Assembly (NCBI RefSeq): GCF_900168165.1
Contig: NZ_FUYV01000003.1
Location: forward strand, 186,001 to 250,000
Length of the DNA stretch: 64,000 nt
Origin: Alkalitalea saponilacus
Lineage (GTDB): Bacteria; Bacteroidota; Bacteroidia; Bacteroidales; Marinilabiliaceae
Direction: 5' to 3'
The first letter of the stretch is position 1. Every line of letters begins with the position of its first letter. Below the pieces are notes generated by a model. It was not told the origin of the DNA and searched no databases. It saw nothing but the letters and a program-made list of their open reading frames with translations. Both the position numbers and the translations under genes were made by a program. Below, one piece after another: positions 52,764-63,300 of this stretch.

Positions 52764-55349
52764 ATGGTTAAAGGTTTACTGTGGAGTGTTGTATTGGTAT
52801 TAGTAGGAATTGGAGATCTTGTGTTTGCACAACAAACACAAGTGTCGGCTCAGGATGCTCTCTCTCTCTTTAATGACGGGAAATATGCCGAAGCGAAAGA
52901 GATGTATGAGCGACTGTTGGAACGTAATAATCGCGATCATGCGTTAAATTACTATTACGGTCTGATTCTTTATAAAACCAACGAACGTCCTGATGAAGCC
53001 ATCAGAAGGCTGCGCTTGGCTGCTAATCGGCCACCATCGCCCGATGTTCATTTTTATCTGGGTAAACTTTACCAACGTGCCTACGAGTTTGATTTGGCGA
53101 AATCCTCCTTCGAAAGATTTTTAAATACTCAGAGATCAGCCAGTGAGGATATGGTTCAGGCTGCTAAAAGAGGTATTGAGGATAGTGATGCTTCTAATGT
53201 GTTGATAAATAAGTATTTTGATTTGCAGGTTATCAGGAAGGATACGGTACTTCGCCATGAGATGTTGAATCATTACAGATTGTCGAAAGATGCTGGTCAA
53301 TTGATGAGAGCCGGCGATTTTTTCAGAGTAGGAGTTAACCCTGAACAAGTTATCTTTCGAACTGAAAGAGGAGATGAAGTTTTCTTCCCAATTCTTGGCA
53401 GTGGAGGAACTTATGATCTGCATAAGATTATGAGATTGCTTGACTCATGGACCGATGCCGAGCCGTTTGACACACCTTTAAACAGCCAATACAATGACTC
53501 CTATCCATTCATGCTGATCGACGGCACGACTCTTTATTTTAGTTCTGATCGTCCAGGAGGAATGGGGGGGTATGACATATATCAAACCATTTTTGATCCT
53601 GTTACAGGAACTTTTTCTGAGCCATCTAATCTTGGCCCCCCATTTAATTCGCCCGATGATGATTTTCTTTTAGTACCTGATGTATATGAAGGTAAAGCGT
53701 GGTTTACAACTAACCGTGGGGTAGGTGAGGACATGGTAATTGTGGTTGAAATAGTCTGGGACAACAGTGTGGTACGTCATTTCACGGAGGATATAAATCA
53801 GATTCGATCATTAGCTGATCTGCCTGTGTCGGAATCAGCTCGTGTCCGTGCAAGCAGTACAACCTATGCCGGTGCTGATGTTTATGAACCGGAAGTTTAT
53901 AATTCAGCATTCCGATTTTCAATTAACGATACTCTTGTTTATACCAAATATGACCATTTTGTAAGCCAACAGGCATTGTCATTGTTTCAGCAAGGCAGGG
54001 AGCTAGAAGCCAAAAAAGACAGTTTAAATATCAAGATGAACGATATGCGCAGACGTTATGCGCAGAGTTATAATCAAAGCGAACTACAGCGCCTGATAGA
54101 TGAAATTATAAAAATAGAGCGTGAAGTATATGGCTTAGAGGAGGAGATAAGGAGAATATATTTGAATGCGAGAAGGCGTGAAATTGAAAGGATTAATGAG
54201 CTGAAAGCACGTGGAGAGTACATACCGTCCACAGTGGCAGCGGCAAAGCCAGCTTTTGTAAGTGTGAATCAGAGAGCATTGAGCGATCTCAATAAAAGTG
54301 ATCTCACTTTTTATTCGGATGATGAGTTTGTGAGACGGAGGGAGAGATTGAAGCAAATGTATAATGCATTGTTCAATCAAGACCAAAAGAACGAATTGCT
54401 TCGCTCTGATTCACTTTATGTATGGGCCAATATTCTATCACTTGAATCTGCAAGATTGTTGGAGCGAACACAAAATGTTACCATAGAGCCGGTTAGTCTG
54501 AGGGACAGAATAACAGGCAATAACAACATTGAAGAAGAGATTGATTATAAGGTTCAATCATTGCGTTTACAATCCCGCGAATTAAAAATGCGGTCGTTGG
54601 AACTATATGAATTGGCATTGGATCAAAAGTTTTCAATATACTATCCAAAGGCTCAGGAGATTGGAGGAACCAGTCACAGAGCAGGGAGTGAGCATATGTT
54701 GAGTCAGGCGCGCAGTAATTTTTCAGAGGCAGAAAGGGGCTTGGAGGCCATCCATTCATACAACCCCGAGCGAACTGAACGATATCTTGCACTTAAACGG
54801 CATGGCATTGATATGATGGAAGAGAGTTTTTTAATGCAATTGGCAGGCGTCCCTGGCCAGCCTGTAGCACAGAGAGAAGTTTCATCCAGATTTATGGATT
54901 TTAATGCAGGAGCAACAACACCTTCATATCCGGCTATTCATCGAGGTTCGGAATCTGCTGAGCGGCAGAACAGGCAGCAACCATCGGAGATGGTTGCTGC
55001 CGCATTTGGGCAACCCGCAGAAGCATCGGTTGTTGAGGAGTCTTTTGTTTCCGCAGAAGCAGTAACACCCCCAACACAACAGTTCTCAGAAAGACCTGAG
55101 TACCGTATTCAGATTGGTGTTTTTCGAAATGAACCAAATGCCGCAGCTTTGGCAAAAATTCCGCCGGTTACCAGCGAGTACCTGCCAGACCGGGGATTAA
55201 GCCGCTATTATAGCGGATCCTGGAGAACCCATCAGGAAGCAACAGATCAGGTTCAATCTATAATAGATGCCGGATTTCCGGGTGCATACGTGGTTGCATT
55301 TCTAAATGGGGAATTGATTACCGTGCAAAAAGCCAAAACTTTAGAGTAA
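52764..55349 (+). CDS. Envelope protein with TPR, PD40-like and SPOR domains
   Basis: 861 aa, signal peptide with VFAQ cleavage near residue 23. TPR repeats (about 28-150), then a PD40/WD40-like propeller segment (about 235-330) with LYFSSDRPGGMGGYDIYQT and AWFTTNRGVGEDM, then charged helical stretches (about 400-520, 560-710), an extended linker and a C-terminal SPOR domain (about 779-855: YRIQIGVFRNEPNAAALA). SPOR domains bind denuded peptidoglycan. The TPR-plus-PD40 architecture resembles PorE of the type 9 secretion system, but PorE ends in OmpA-type peptidoglycan binding, not SPOR. A terminator follows at 55349. A periplasmic scaffold or assembly role is inference. Confidence 0.84.
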   Translation: MVKGLLWSVVLVLVGIGDLVFAQQTQVSAQDALSLFNDGKYAEAKEMYERLLERNNRDHALNYYYGLILYKTNERPDEAIRRLRLAANRPPSPDVHFYLGKLYQRAYEFDLAKSSFERFLNTQRSASEDMVQAAKRGIEDSDASNVLINKYFDLQVIRKDTVLRHEMLNHYRLSKDAGQLMRAGDFFRVGVNPEQVIFRTERGDEVFFPILGSGGTYDLHKIMRLLDSWTDAEPFDTPLNSQYNDSYPFMLIDGTTLYFSSDRPGGMGGYDIYQTIFDPVTGTFSEPSNLGPPFNSPDDDFLLVPDVYEGKAWFTTNRGVGEDMVIVVEIVWDNSVVRHFTEDINQIRSLADLPVSESARVRASSTTYAGADVYEPEVYNSAFRFSINDTLVYTKYDHFVSQQALSLFQQGRELEAKKDSLNIKMNDMRRRYAQSYNQSELQRLIDEIIKIEREVYGLEEEIRRIYLNARRREIERINELKARGEYIPSTVAAAKPAFVSVNQRALSDLNKSDLTFYSDDEFVRRRERLKQMYNALFNQDQKNELLRSDSLYVWANILSLESARLLERTQNVTIEPVSLRDRITGNNNIEEEIDYKVQSLRLQSRELKMRSLELYELALDQKFSIYYPKAQEIGGTSHRAGSEHMLSQARSNFSEAERGLEAIHSYNPERTERYLALKRHGIDMMEESFLMQLAGVPGQPVAQREVSSRFMDFNAGATTPSYPAIHRGSESAERQNRQQPSEMVAAAFGQPAEASVVEESFVSAEAVTPPTQQFSERPEYRIQIGVFRNEPNAAALAKIPPVTSEYLPDRGLSRYYSGSWRTHQEATDQVQSIIDAGFPGAYVVAFLNGELITVQKAKTLE

Positions 55350-55375
55350 AAAACATCATCACGTTGATGTTTTTA
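55349..55375 (+). terminator. Terminator after the TPR-PD40-SPOR gene
   Basis: 10-bp stem AAAAACATCA/TGATGTTTTT with a 6-nt loop, overlapping the last stop base. Confidence 0.82.
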
Positions 55376-55413
55376 TTCGGATATTTTATTTACTTTGAGT
55401 AAAATTATTGAAT

Positions 55414-55689
55414 ATGGTACCTTTTGATAAAAGAAGTGAAAAGGAAAATGCCGGTAATCAGCCATTGGAGGAGAGGCTGCTCATCCTCCATAATGATGAA
55501 ATAAATACCTTTGATCACGTCATTGAATCATTGCAAGCTGTTTGCCAGCACGATAAGGAACAGGCCGAGCAGTGTGCACTAATTACCCATTTTAAGGGCT
55601 TTTGTGAAATTAAGAGAGGAATTATTCCAGAATTGGAGCAAATGCAAATGTTATTAATTGAAAAGGAGTTGAATGTTACAATTGATTAA
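55414..55689 (+). CDS. clpS: ClpS-like protease adaptor
   Basis: ATG at 55414 is preferred to TTG 55408. 91 aa. The ClpS core is recognisable: LILHNDEINTFDHVIESLQAVCQHDKEQAEQCALITHFKG, matching the LLNDDxTPMEFVVEVL ... AEQIMLxVHxxG pattern. It should deliver N-degron substrates to ClpAP/ClpCP. The N-terminal tail is short. It is followed 9 bp later by the NfeD gene, probably in one operon. Confidence 0.85.
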   Translation: MVPFDKRSEKENAGNQPLEERLLILHNDEINTFDHVIESLQAVCQHDKEQAEQCALITHFKGFCEIKRGIIPELEQMQMLLIEKELNVTID

Positions 55690-55698
55690 TATCAAATT

Positions 55699-56160
55699 AT
55701 GACTATTATTATTCTGCTCATTCTCACCGGTTTGCTGTTGCTGGTTCTTGAGTTTTTTGTGTTTCCTGGGATGACCATCTCCGGCATAGGAGGTGTTCTC
55801 ATGATGGCAGGCGGCATATACATGGCTTATAACGGATACGGCTCAGGAATTGGAAATTGGACTCTGTTCATAACAATTTTTTCCAGTTTGCTGGTTTTAG
55901 GATTGGCATTGAGAGGGAAAACTTGGAATAAATTAATGCTTAACACCCAAATTACTGGAAATGTGCAAACAGTTACCGACGAAACCATTCACGAAGGTGA
56001 TAAAGGTGTTACCGTTACCCGGTTAAATCCCATAGGAAAGGCGCGAATCAATGATGAGGACGTTGAAGCCAGATGTCCCGGGCAATTTGTTGATCCCGGA
56101 ACCGAAATCGAAGTAATTAAAGTATATAAAACATATGTAATTGTTAAACCTGTAAACTGA
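55699..56160 (+). CDS. NfeD-family membrane protein, short form
   Basis: 153 aa: three or so N-terminal membrane helices (about 3-75; [23 protein letters not shown] is characteristic) and a C-terminal OB-fold soluble domain (about 85-150: [40 protein letters not shown]). NfeD proteins partner with flotillin-like SPFH proteins. The FloA gene starts 5 bp after its stop, confirming the pairing. Confidence 0.9.
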   Translation: MTIIILLILTGLLLLVLEFFVFPGMTISGIGGVLMMAGGIYMAYNGYGSGIGNWTLFITIFSSLLVLGLALRGKTWNKLMLNTQITGNVQTVTDETIHEGDKGVTVTRLNPIGKARINDEDVEARCPGQFVDPGTEIEVIKVYKTYVIVKPVN

Positions 56161-56165
56161 TATTT

Positions 56166-57170
56166 ATGGAAAACTTTGGAACTCTTGGTTTGATTGGAGT
56201 CATAGTTGTACTATTTTTTCTTGTTCTTTATTATGTTCCTGTAATATTGTGGTTCTCGGCACTGGTAACCGGTGTTCGTATTTCTTTATTACAATTAATG
56301 TTGATGCGCATTCGTAAAGTGCCGCCATCGGTTATTGTAAGAGCCATGATTGAAGCACATAAGGCCGGACTTCACGATGTTAAACGTGACGAACTTGAGG
56401 CTCACTTTTTAGCCGGTGGTCACATCGAAAAAGTGGTTCATGCTTTGGTTTCTGCATCAAAAGCTAACATCGATTTGTCGTTTCAAATGGCAACTGCCAT
56501 CGACCTTGCTGGTCGTGATGTGTTTGAGGCCGTGCAGATGTCGGTAAACCCAAAGGTGATTGATACGCCTCCTGTAGCAGCAGTTGCAAAGGATGGTATT
56601 CAGCTAATCACTAAAGCCAGGGTGACTGTTCGTGCCAATATTAAGCAATTGGTTGGTGGAGCAGGAGAGGAGACCGTTCTTGCCCGTGTGGGTGAAGGTA
56701 TTGTTTCATCGATTGGTTCGTCTAGCTCTCATAAAGCAGTTCTTGAAAATCCGGACTCAATTTCTAAAGTGGTTTTGGGTAAAGGTTTGGATGCCGGTAC
56801 CGCATTCGAGATTCTTTCAATTGATATTGCTGATATCGATATAGGTAAGAATATTGGTGCTGAACTTCAGATTGATCAGGCTGAAGCAGATAAGATGATT
56901 GCCCAGGCCAAAGCAGAAGAGCGTCGTGCCATGGCTGTGGCCGAAGAGCAGGAAATGAAAGCCAAAGCACAGCAAGCTCGGGCGAATGTGATTCAAGCCG
57001 AAGCGGAAATACCTAAAGCCATTGCTGATGCATTTAGAAATGGAAACCTGGGAGTAATGGATTATGTCAAATACCGAAACGTAGAGGCTGATACCTCTAT
57101 GCGGGAAAGTTTGTCTAAACCTGCTCAGTCCAGCGGAACAAAATCTGACAAAGGTTCAGATAAGAAATAG
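56166..57170 (+). CDS. floA: Flotillin-like protein FloA
   Basis: 334 aa, N-terminal membrane anchor (about 5-40), SPFH-type region, then an alanine/glutamate-rich coiled helix (about 235-285: [42 protein letters not shown]). It matches YqfA/FloA flotillins that organise membrane microdomains. Cotranscribed with nfeD and clpS-like gene. A terminator follows at 57195. Confidence 0.93.
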   Translation: MENFGTLGLIGVIVVLFFLVLYYVPVILWFSALVTGVRISLLQLMLMRIRKVPPSVIVRAMIEAHKAGLHDVKRDELEAHFLAGGHIEKVVHALVSASKANIDLSFQMATAIDLAGRDVFEAVQMSVNPKVIDTPPVAAVAKDGIQLITKARVTVRANIKQLVGGAGEETVLARVGEGIVSSIGSSSSHKAVLENPDSISKVVLGKGLDAGTAFEILSIDIADIDIGKNIGAELQIDQAEADKMIAQAKAEERRAMAVAEEQEMKAKAQQARANVIQAEAEIPKAIADAFRNGNLGVMDYVKYRNVEADTSMRESLSKPAQSSGTKSDKGSDKK

Positions 57171-57194
57171 CAAAAATTAGTTTTTTTTTCATTG

Positions 57195-57227
57195 AAAAGG
57201 GGCAAACCTTATGGTTGCCCCTTTTTT
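57195..57227 (+). terminator. Terminator after floA
   Basis: Stem AAAAGGGGCAAACC/GGTTGCCCCTTTT with a one-base bulge and a T tract. Confidence 0.88.
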
Positions 57228-57251
57228 GTTGAAATAATGTGATATTCAACT

Positions 57252-58997
57252 CTAATGAACATGACCTGCATGAACACCAAGTTCTTCTGCATTTTTAACT
57301 TCAAATGTCTTTGTAATTTCTCCGCACATCAGCATGGCATCTCCGAAATATGGATTAAGAATTTTTTCCACTTCACTGAGCCAATATGCACCCTCATCAT
57401 CAAATGCCATCGGACAGTAGTTTACAAAAAAGGTTTCATCACCGGGGCGAAATCTTTCCATTATATCCAATACGGATTCTGAAAGTTTTTCAAATGCAGT
57501 GCGTGCGTTTTCAAGAGATTCGGCTTCTTGAATTTCTCCGGCTGAATGCAATATTTGATGCTTTTGTATATGCCAATGTCCCTCTGCATCTGCTGACAGC
57601 GCATCATTACTTATTTGATCTGTTTTTTCTGTGAGTTCCATGGCCGAATGAGAGGCTGTGGTCAGGTCGCTCTCTACCAGTGCATTTTTTACAGAAATAT
57701 AGACTTCAATAATCTGGGACAATGCGTTTCTAAATTCTTGTGGAACTGCGATGAGTTTATCCAAAGGTCTGTGCATCATGCTGTAATTGCCTCGTAACTG
57801 AGCTGCTGCATCTACGGCAAAGGTTCCGTTAACCACCACTTGTTCGCCCGGCTCCAGACCTGATTTTATTACCTGGTTTTCTCCGGCTCTAACTCCAATG
57901 GTTACTTCCCGCATCTCAAAAGTTGGGGTTTCTTCATCCGGAATTTTTACATACACTACAGACCTTGGGCCTGTCCACATCACGGAAGAAACGGGTACCT
58001 GAAGTGATGGCTCTATTTGGGAAGAAACTGAGGCGCTTACAAACATTCCGGGCTTAAACCTTTGGTGTTGGTTCTCAACTTCGAGTCGTATGTTGGTCGT
58101 TCGTGTATCGGGATTGATGACAGGATCAATCCACGAGATTTTCGAGACAAACTCCTCACCGGGATAGGCTCCAACCGTAAAGGTTACTTCATTGCCAGCA
58201 TTCAGCCATTGAAGGTCTGATTCATATGCATCAAGAAAAACCCATACATTAGAAAGTGAAGCCACATCAAACAGACGCTGGCCTCTTGAAATATAATCCC
58301 CCTGCGAAACCTGCCTGGTTTTTATGATACCATCGCTGTTTGTATGAATGTCGAAAGAAGTGCTTATCTCTCCTGATTCTTCAATTCCCTCAATCTGTGC
58401 ATCTGTAATGTTCCAAAGTTTCAGACGAGTTTTAGCTGCTTCGTATAATCGTGGTTGATCACCTTTAACTTTAGCGGCTTCAATCAACTCTTTTTGCGCA
58501 GTAATCAACTCCGGTGAGTATATCGAAACCAATCTTTCGCCTTTTCTGACTTCCTGCCCCGTATAATTAATCCAGAGTTGTTCGATTCGTCCTGAAAAGT
58601 CCGTTGTGATGGAGGAGATGCTTTGTTCGTTCACAACAATTTTTCCGGTTAAATTGATGTCTCTGCCAGTCGTTTTTATCTCTGCTTTCTTTGTCCTGAC
58701 ATTAGCCAGAGCTGCTGCCTGCACTGACATCGTGAATGTAAAAGAGCCGCTATGGGCAGATCCTCCGTTGGTGTCTGAAACAGGAATCAGGTCCATTCCA
58801 CAAAGCGGACAATCTCCAGGTTCATCCTGTCTGATTTGTGGATGCATGGAGCATGTCCACTCAGTGTCTTCTTCGGCATGATCGTGTACTGAATCTCCGT
58901 GATCATGTAATCCGGTTGGCAATATGATGATGGCAATCAGGATTCCTGCTGCAAGTCCCGTTATTGCCAATATCCAATCTCTTTTATTTAATTTCAT
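57252..58997 (-). CDS. cusB: CusB-type efflux adaptor with metal-binding and DUF3347 domains
   Basis: 581 aa. After a membrane anchor (about 8-28) comes a histidine-rich stretch (HDHGDSVHDHAEED), a heavy-metal-binding domain (WTCSMHPQIRQDEPGDCPLCGMDLIPV), the CusB-type beta/lipoyl/hairpin core (about 100-405) and a C-terminal DUF3347 domain (about 420-570; CPMAFDDEGAYWL and MLMCGEIT supply more metal-binding residues). It passes Cu(I)/Ag(I) to the CusA pump. Last gene of a minus-strand cusA-tolC-cusB order; a 105-bp gap separates it from the TolC gene. Confidence 0.93.
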   Translation of the reverse strand: MKLNKRDWILAITGLAAGILIAIIILPTGLHDHGDSVHDHAEEDTEWTCSMHPQIRQDEPGDCPLCGMDLIPVSDTNGGSAHSGSFTFTMSVQAAALANVRTKKAEIKTTGRDINLTGKIVVNEQSISSITTDFSGRIEQLWINYTGQEVRKGERLVSIYSPELITAQKELIEAAKVKGDQPRLYEAAKTRLKLWNITDAQIEGIEESGEISTSFDIHTNSDGIIKTRQVSQGDYISRGQRLFDVASLSNVWVFLDAYESDLQWLNAGNEVTFTVGAYPGEEFVSKISWIDPVINPDTRTTNIRLEVENQHQRFKPGMFVSASVSSQIEPSLQVPVSSVMWTGPRSVVYVKIPDEETPTFEMREVTIGVRAGENQVIKSGLEPGEQVVVNGTFAVDAAAQLRGNYSMMHRPLDKLIAVPQEFRNALSQIIEVYISVKNALVESDLTTASHSAMELTEKTDQISNDALSADAEGHWHIQKHQILHSAGEIQEAESLENARTAFEKLSESVLDIMERFRPGDETFFVNYCPMAFDDEGAYWLSEVEKILNPYFGDAMLMCGEITKTFEVKNAEELGVHAGHVH

Positions 58998-59101
58998 CTT
59001 TTAAATGTTTTATGTTCGAAGTTTAAGGTTCGATGTTTTGGTGTGAACAGATTACTCCGTGGTATAAGAGCGGGAAGCTAACCATAGAACCTGAAACTTA
59101 A

Positions 59102-60352
59102 TCAATTCCCTATCATTCTATCGATTTTTGCAATGGCCAGTTGACTGTCATAATAGGCTCTGGCTTTGTTTAGGTCGTATTCGGTCATTTTCTGTTGAAT
59201 ACGCATAATCTCTTCAAATCTTGCATTACCGGCCAGATAGTCGGTAATGAGAATATCCAGCACCTGACTGGCCAAATTGATTTGCTCCTCAAAGAGAGAA
59301 GCACGTCTTAAAGCTTCGGAATATTCTACCCGTGTTGATTCAAACTCAGACACCAGATTATTATGAGTATTCAACTGTTGTTCCAGGGCACTTTGTTGTC
59401 TTATTTCAGCCTCCCTTATGGCTGCTCTGTATTTGCCACCCCAAATGGGAATGGAGACGGAAACCATAGGCATCAACATATTGTCTCCATTCATCATGCT
59501 TTGGTTTCCCTGTCGAGGTTCAAATATTCCATAATTAAGTCCGATGCCAACCATCGGAAGCCCCATTCTTCTGTTCATGGTTTCCATGGCTGAATATGCC
59601 GACTGCTCTCTTTGATACATCTGAAGTTCCGGATTGTCTGTCAGGATTGAGTCCAGCGAAAACGCCAGTTCCTCTTGGCTTATGTGGATCTTCAAATTAT
59701 CTGTAAGTTCTATTGGAGCATCCGGCTCACGGTTGAGCAATTGATTGAATTCTACTTTAGTTGCATTTTTGAGGTCTTTTAAATCCTCAATTTTCACACT
59801 CAACTCGTTTCTCTCCATGTTTAACCGGAGGATATCTGACATGCTGCCATTACCGGTCAATATTTTATTATTGGCTACCTGCTCAATGGTTTCAAGTATT
59901 TTTACTTGTTCGTTAACGACTTCCATCTCTTTATTAATTAAATGGAGTTTCCACCACGATACCTTCACATCGTACCTTAGCATGGCTCTACGTTCACGAA
60001 AAATCTCGTATTTTGCATATGCCATCTGTGTGGCCTCGTTCCTGGCCGCTTTCAGTGTACCAAACCAGGGAAGCATTTGCATGATGCTGATATCTGCTAT
60101 CTGATTTCCGGTATAGCGTTCCATCGGTTTAAGAAAAATGCCGAAGGATACTTCCGGATCGGGGAGCGCACCTGCCTGAGGTACTCTTTCCAATGCTGCA
60201 TGATATTGCAGAAAGGAGGCTCTCAGACCGGGGTTATTTTCTCCTGCCATTTGAAGATAATCATCCAATGTTTGCCCCGCAGAGGCATGAACAAACAGCA
60301 AAAGAAAGCCTATTGTTGTGAGCATTGATTTATTATGAATGAATTTTATCAT
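59102..60352 (-). CDS. TolC-family outer membrane protein (CusC-like)
   Basis: 416 aa with a signal peptide (LLLFVHASAG). OEP-type coiled helices (LRLNMERNELSVKIEDLKDLKNATK, ARFEEIMRIQQKMTEYDLNKARAYYD). ATG at 60352 overlaps the cusA 3' end by 20 bp; an internal ATG at 60325 would avoid the overlap and also leave a good signal peptide. It forms the outer membrane channel for CusA-CusB. Confidence 0.9.
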   Translation of the reverse strand: MIKFIHNKSMLTTIGFLLLFVHASAGQTLDDYLQMAGENNPGLRASFLQYHAALERVPQAGALPDPEVSFGIFLKPMERYTGNQIADISIMQMLPWFGTLKAARNEATQMAYAKYEIFRERRAMLRYDVKVSWWKLHLINKEMEVVNEQVKILETIEQVANNKILTGNGSMSDILRLNMERNELSVKIEDLKDLKNATKVEFNQLLNREPDAPIELTDNLKIHISQEELAFSLDSILTDNPELQMYQREQSAYSAMETMNRRMGLPMVGIGLNYGIFEPRQGNQSMMNGDNMLMPMVSVSIPIWGGKYRAAIREAEIRQQSALEQQLNTHNNLVSEFESTRVEYSEALRRASLFEEQINLASQVLDILITDYLAGNARFEEIMRIQQKMTEYDLNKARAYYDSQLAIAKIDRMIGN

Positions 60353-63300
60353 TTCGATTGATTTTTATTTCTTCTTTTAAAGAGTACAAAACAGGAACCA
60401 GGAAGAGTGTCACAAGTGCGATGGACATTCCGCCAAAGGCGGGAATGGCCATGGGAATCATGATGTCTGCACCTCGTCCTGAAGATGTGAGAACCGGCAA
60501 TAGAGCCAGAATGGTTGTGGCAGTGGTCATCAAACATGGCCGTACTCGTTTCATTCCGGCTTCCATAACCGCTTTTCTTATTTCTAGGATGTTTTCCGGT
60601 TTGTGCTTTTCAAAACTCTGCGATATGTAGGTGGTAATTACAACGCCATCATCGGTGGCGATGCCGAAAAGTGCAATAAATCCTACCCAGACTGCCACAC
60701 TCAGGTTGTACGGCCTGATTTGCATCCACTCCCTGAGGTTGGTTCCCAGCAATCCAACATCCAAAAACCACTCCTGTGCATACAGCCAAAGCATCATAAA
60801 ACCACCTGAAAACGCCAAAATAATGGCCGAAAAGATGATGAATGAAGTGATGGTTGATTTGAACTGAAAATAGAGCAACAGGAATATGACCACCAATACC
60901 AAGGGGATGATGATTGATAAGCGCTTTTCAGCTCTTATCTGATTTTCGTAACTCCCTGAAAACTGATAGCTGACGCCTTCAGGAACGACGAGATCGCCAC
61001 TGCCGATGAGGTTTCGGAGGTGTTGTTTAGCATCGTTGACCACACTTCCTTCTGCATAACCGCTTTCTCTGTCGAACAGCACGAAGCCTACAAGAAAAGT
61101 GTTTTCTCCCCGGATCATGGCCGGCCCTGATCGATAGGTGATTTCGGCCAACTCTTCTAAAGGAATGAGTGTGCCGTTGTGTGCCGGTAACAATATACGT
61201 TTCATTTTTTCATAATCATCGCGCCATTCGCGTGCGTAACGAACCCGTATATCATATCGCTCCCGTCCTTCAACGGTTGTGGTAAGTGCCATTCCTCCAA
61301 TCATGGTTTCAACATAGTGTTGGAACTCGCCAATTGATATTCCGTATCTGGCCAGCAAGTTTCTGTCCGGAACGATTTCCATATATGGCTTACCCAAACT
61401 TCGGTCGGCAAAAACTGCTTGTGATTTAACCGAGGGTACCTGTTTAAGTGCGTCTTCTATTTTCATGCTGAATGCTTCGATGGTCTCCAGATCGGGGCCG
61501 AAAACTTTTACCCCCATCGGTGCCCGCATTCCTGTTTGAAGCATCACCAGACGGGTTTCAATGGGCTGTAATTTTGGAGCCGATGTTACACCCGGAATAT
61601 CGTTGGTGGCCATCACAATTTCATGCCAGATATCGTCAGGTGTATTTATGTGCTCTCTCCACTGCCTGAAAAAATGTCCTCTTCGATGTTGTATCAGGTG
61701 AGGAATTACTTCCGTAAAAGAGATTTCTCTGATTAGTGTATCGCCTTGTGAACTTAAAATACCTCCTGTGCCGTAGTCGAACAACACCGGTTTTGTGTTG
61801 TCCTGCTCTGTGAGAGCAGACAATGACGAGCTTCTGACCTTTGCGCTTAATTCAAATCTGCCTTTTCGGTCAACTTTGAAGCGAACGGGGTAGCCGTTTT
61901 CATCGGTAACATACTCAGACCGGTATAGAATGACGTTTTCGAACATGGACATTGGCGCCGGATCAAGTGCGCTTTCGGCACGGCCAGCTTTTCCAACAAC
62001 CGTTTCCACCTCCGGAATGGCTTCAACTCTCATATCAAGCTGTCTCAGGTATTCGATGTTGGCATCAACTCCGGAATGTGGCATGCTGGTGGGCATCAGT
62101 AAGAATGCACCTTCGTCGAGCGAAGGCATAAACTCCTTTCCCATTCCGGGAAATGCGTGATGTAATGTGCTCCATACTTTGTTGGTACGGATCTTGCAGC
62201 CCACTTTTTCGGTGATTTTGGGTATAAACCCAAAAACAGAGTCAAATCCCATCCAGATATTGATTCCCAAAAGAATAAAAATGGCCGGAACAGCCAGGAA
62301 TATCTTTTTGTGGCTTAAACACCAATCCAGAATTTTTGGATAATAAAAAATGAACACCTTAAAGAGACCCAATACCGAAGAGATAATGAGTACAACGAAC
62401 AAGAAGTTTGTTGTATGGCTGTTTCTTACTCCAAGTGGAATCCATTCACCCGCCAGCAACCAGGCTACAGCAAGTGAAATAATACCAATAATCAAAATAT
62501 CGTGATGTTTTGATAACAGATTGATGATTTTGGTTCTCTGAACGATGCCATTTTCGACCAGTATTTTAATAGTATTGACAATACCCAACAGAAGAAGCAC
62601 CACGCCGGCCCAGGGATACCACCAAACAACAATCACGCCGGTAAAAATAGCCAAACCATTCAGCCAGAGCCTGATGTTGTTGCGTTTTGATTTGATGCTT
62701 AGCAGCCAATGTGCCAACGCAGGAAGCATGGTAAAGGTGATGATTAATGCTGCTATAAGGGCAAAGGTTTTGGTATATGCCAGGGGTCCGAAGAGTTTTC
62801 CTTCTGCTTGTTGCAAAGTGAAAACAGGTAAAAAACTAACGATGGTTGTGGAAACTGCGGTTAGTATTGCCGGTGCAACTTCCACCGATGCTTCAAAAAC
62901 CACTTTTACAAGTGGTTTATTTTCGGATGCTTCATCTTTATGACGGATGACATTTTCGCTAAGAATGATTCCTAAATCAACCATGGTTCCAATGGCGATG
63001 GCGATGCCCGAAAGAGCTACAATATTGGCATCAACGCCTACATATCTCATCATGATAAAAGACATCAGTACAGCTAGGGGCAAAAGTGCTGATATCATGA
63101 TTGAAGCTCTTAAATTCAGAACCATGACTATGATCACGATGATGGTAATAAGAATTTGAAGGCTGATGGCTTCGTAAAGTGTACCAAGTGTTTCGTAAAT
63201 GAGTTCGGTACGGTCATAGAAAGGCACAATTGTGACTTTCGATATGGTGCCATCATCCAGTTTACGAGTTGGCAGCCCATCGGAAATTTCATCAATCTTA

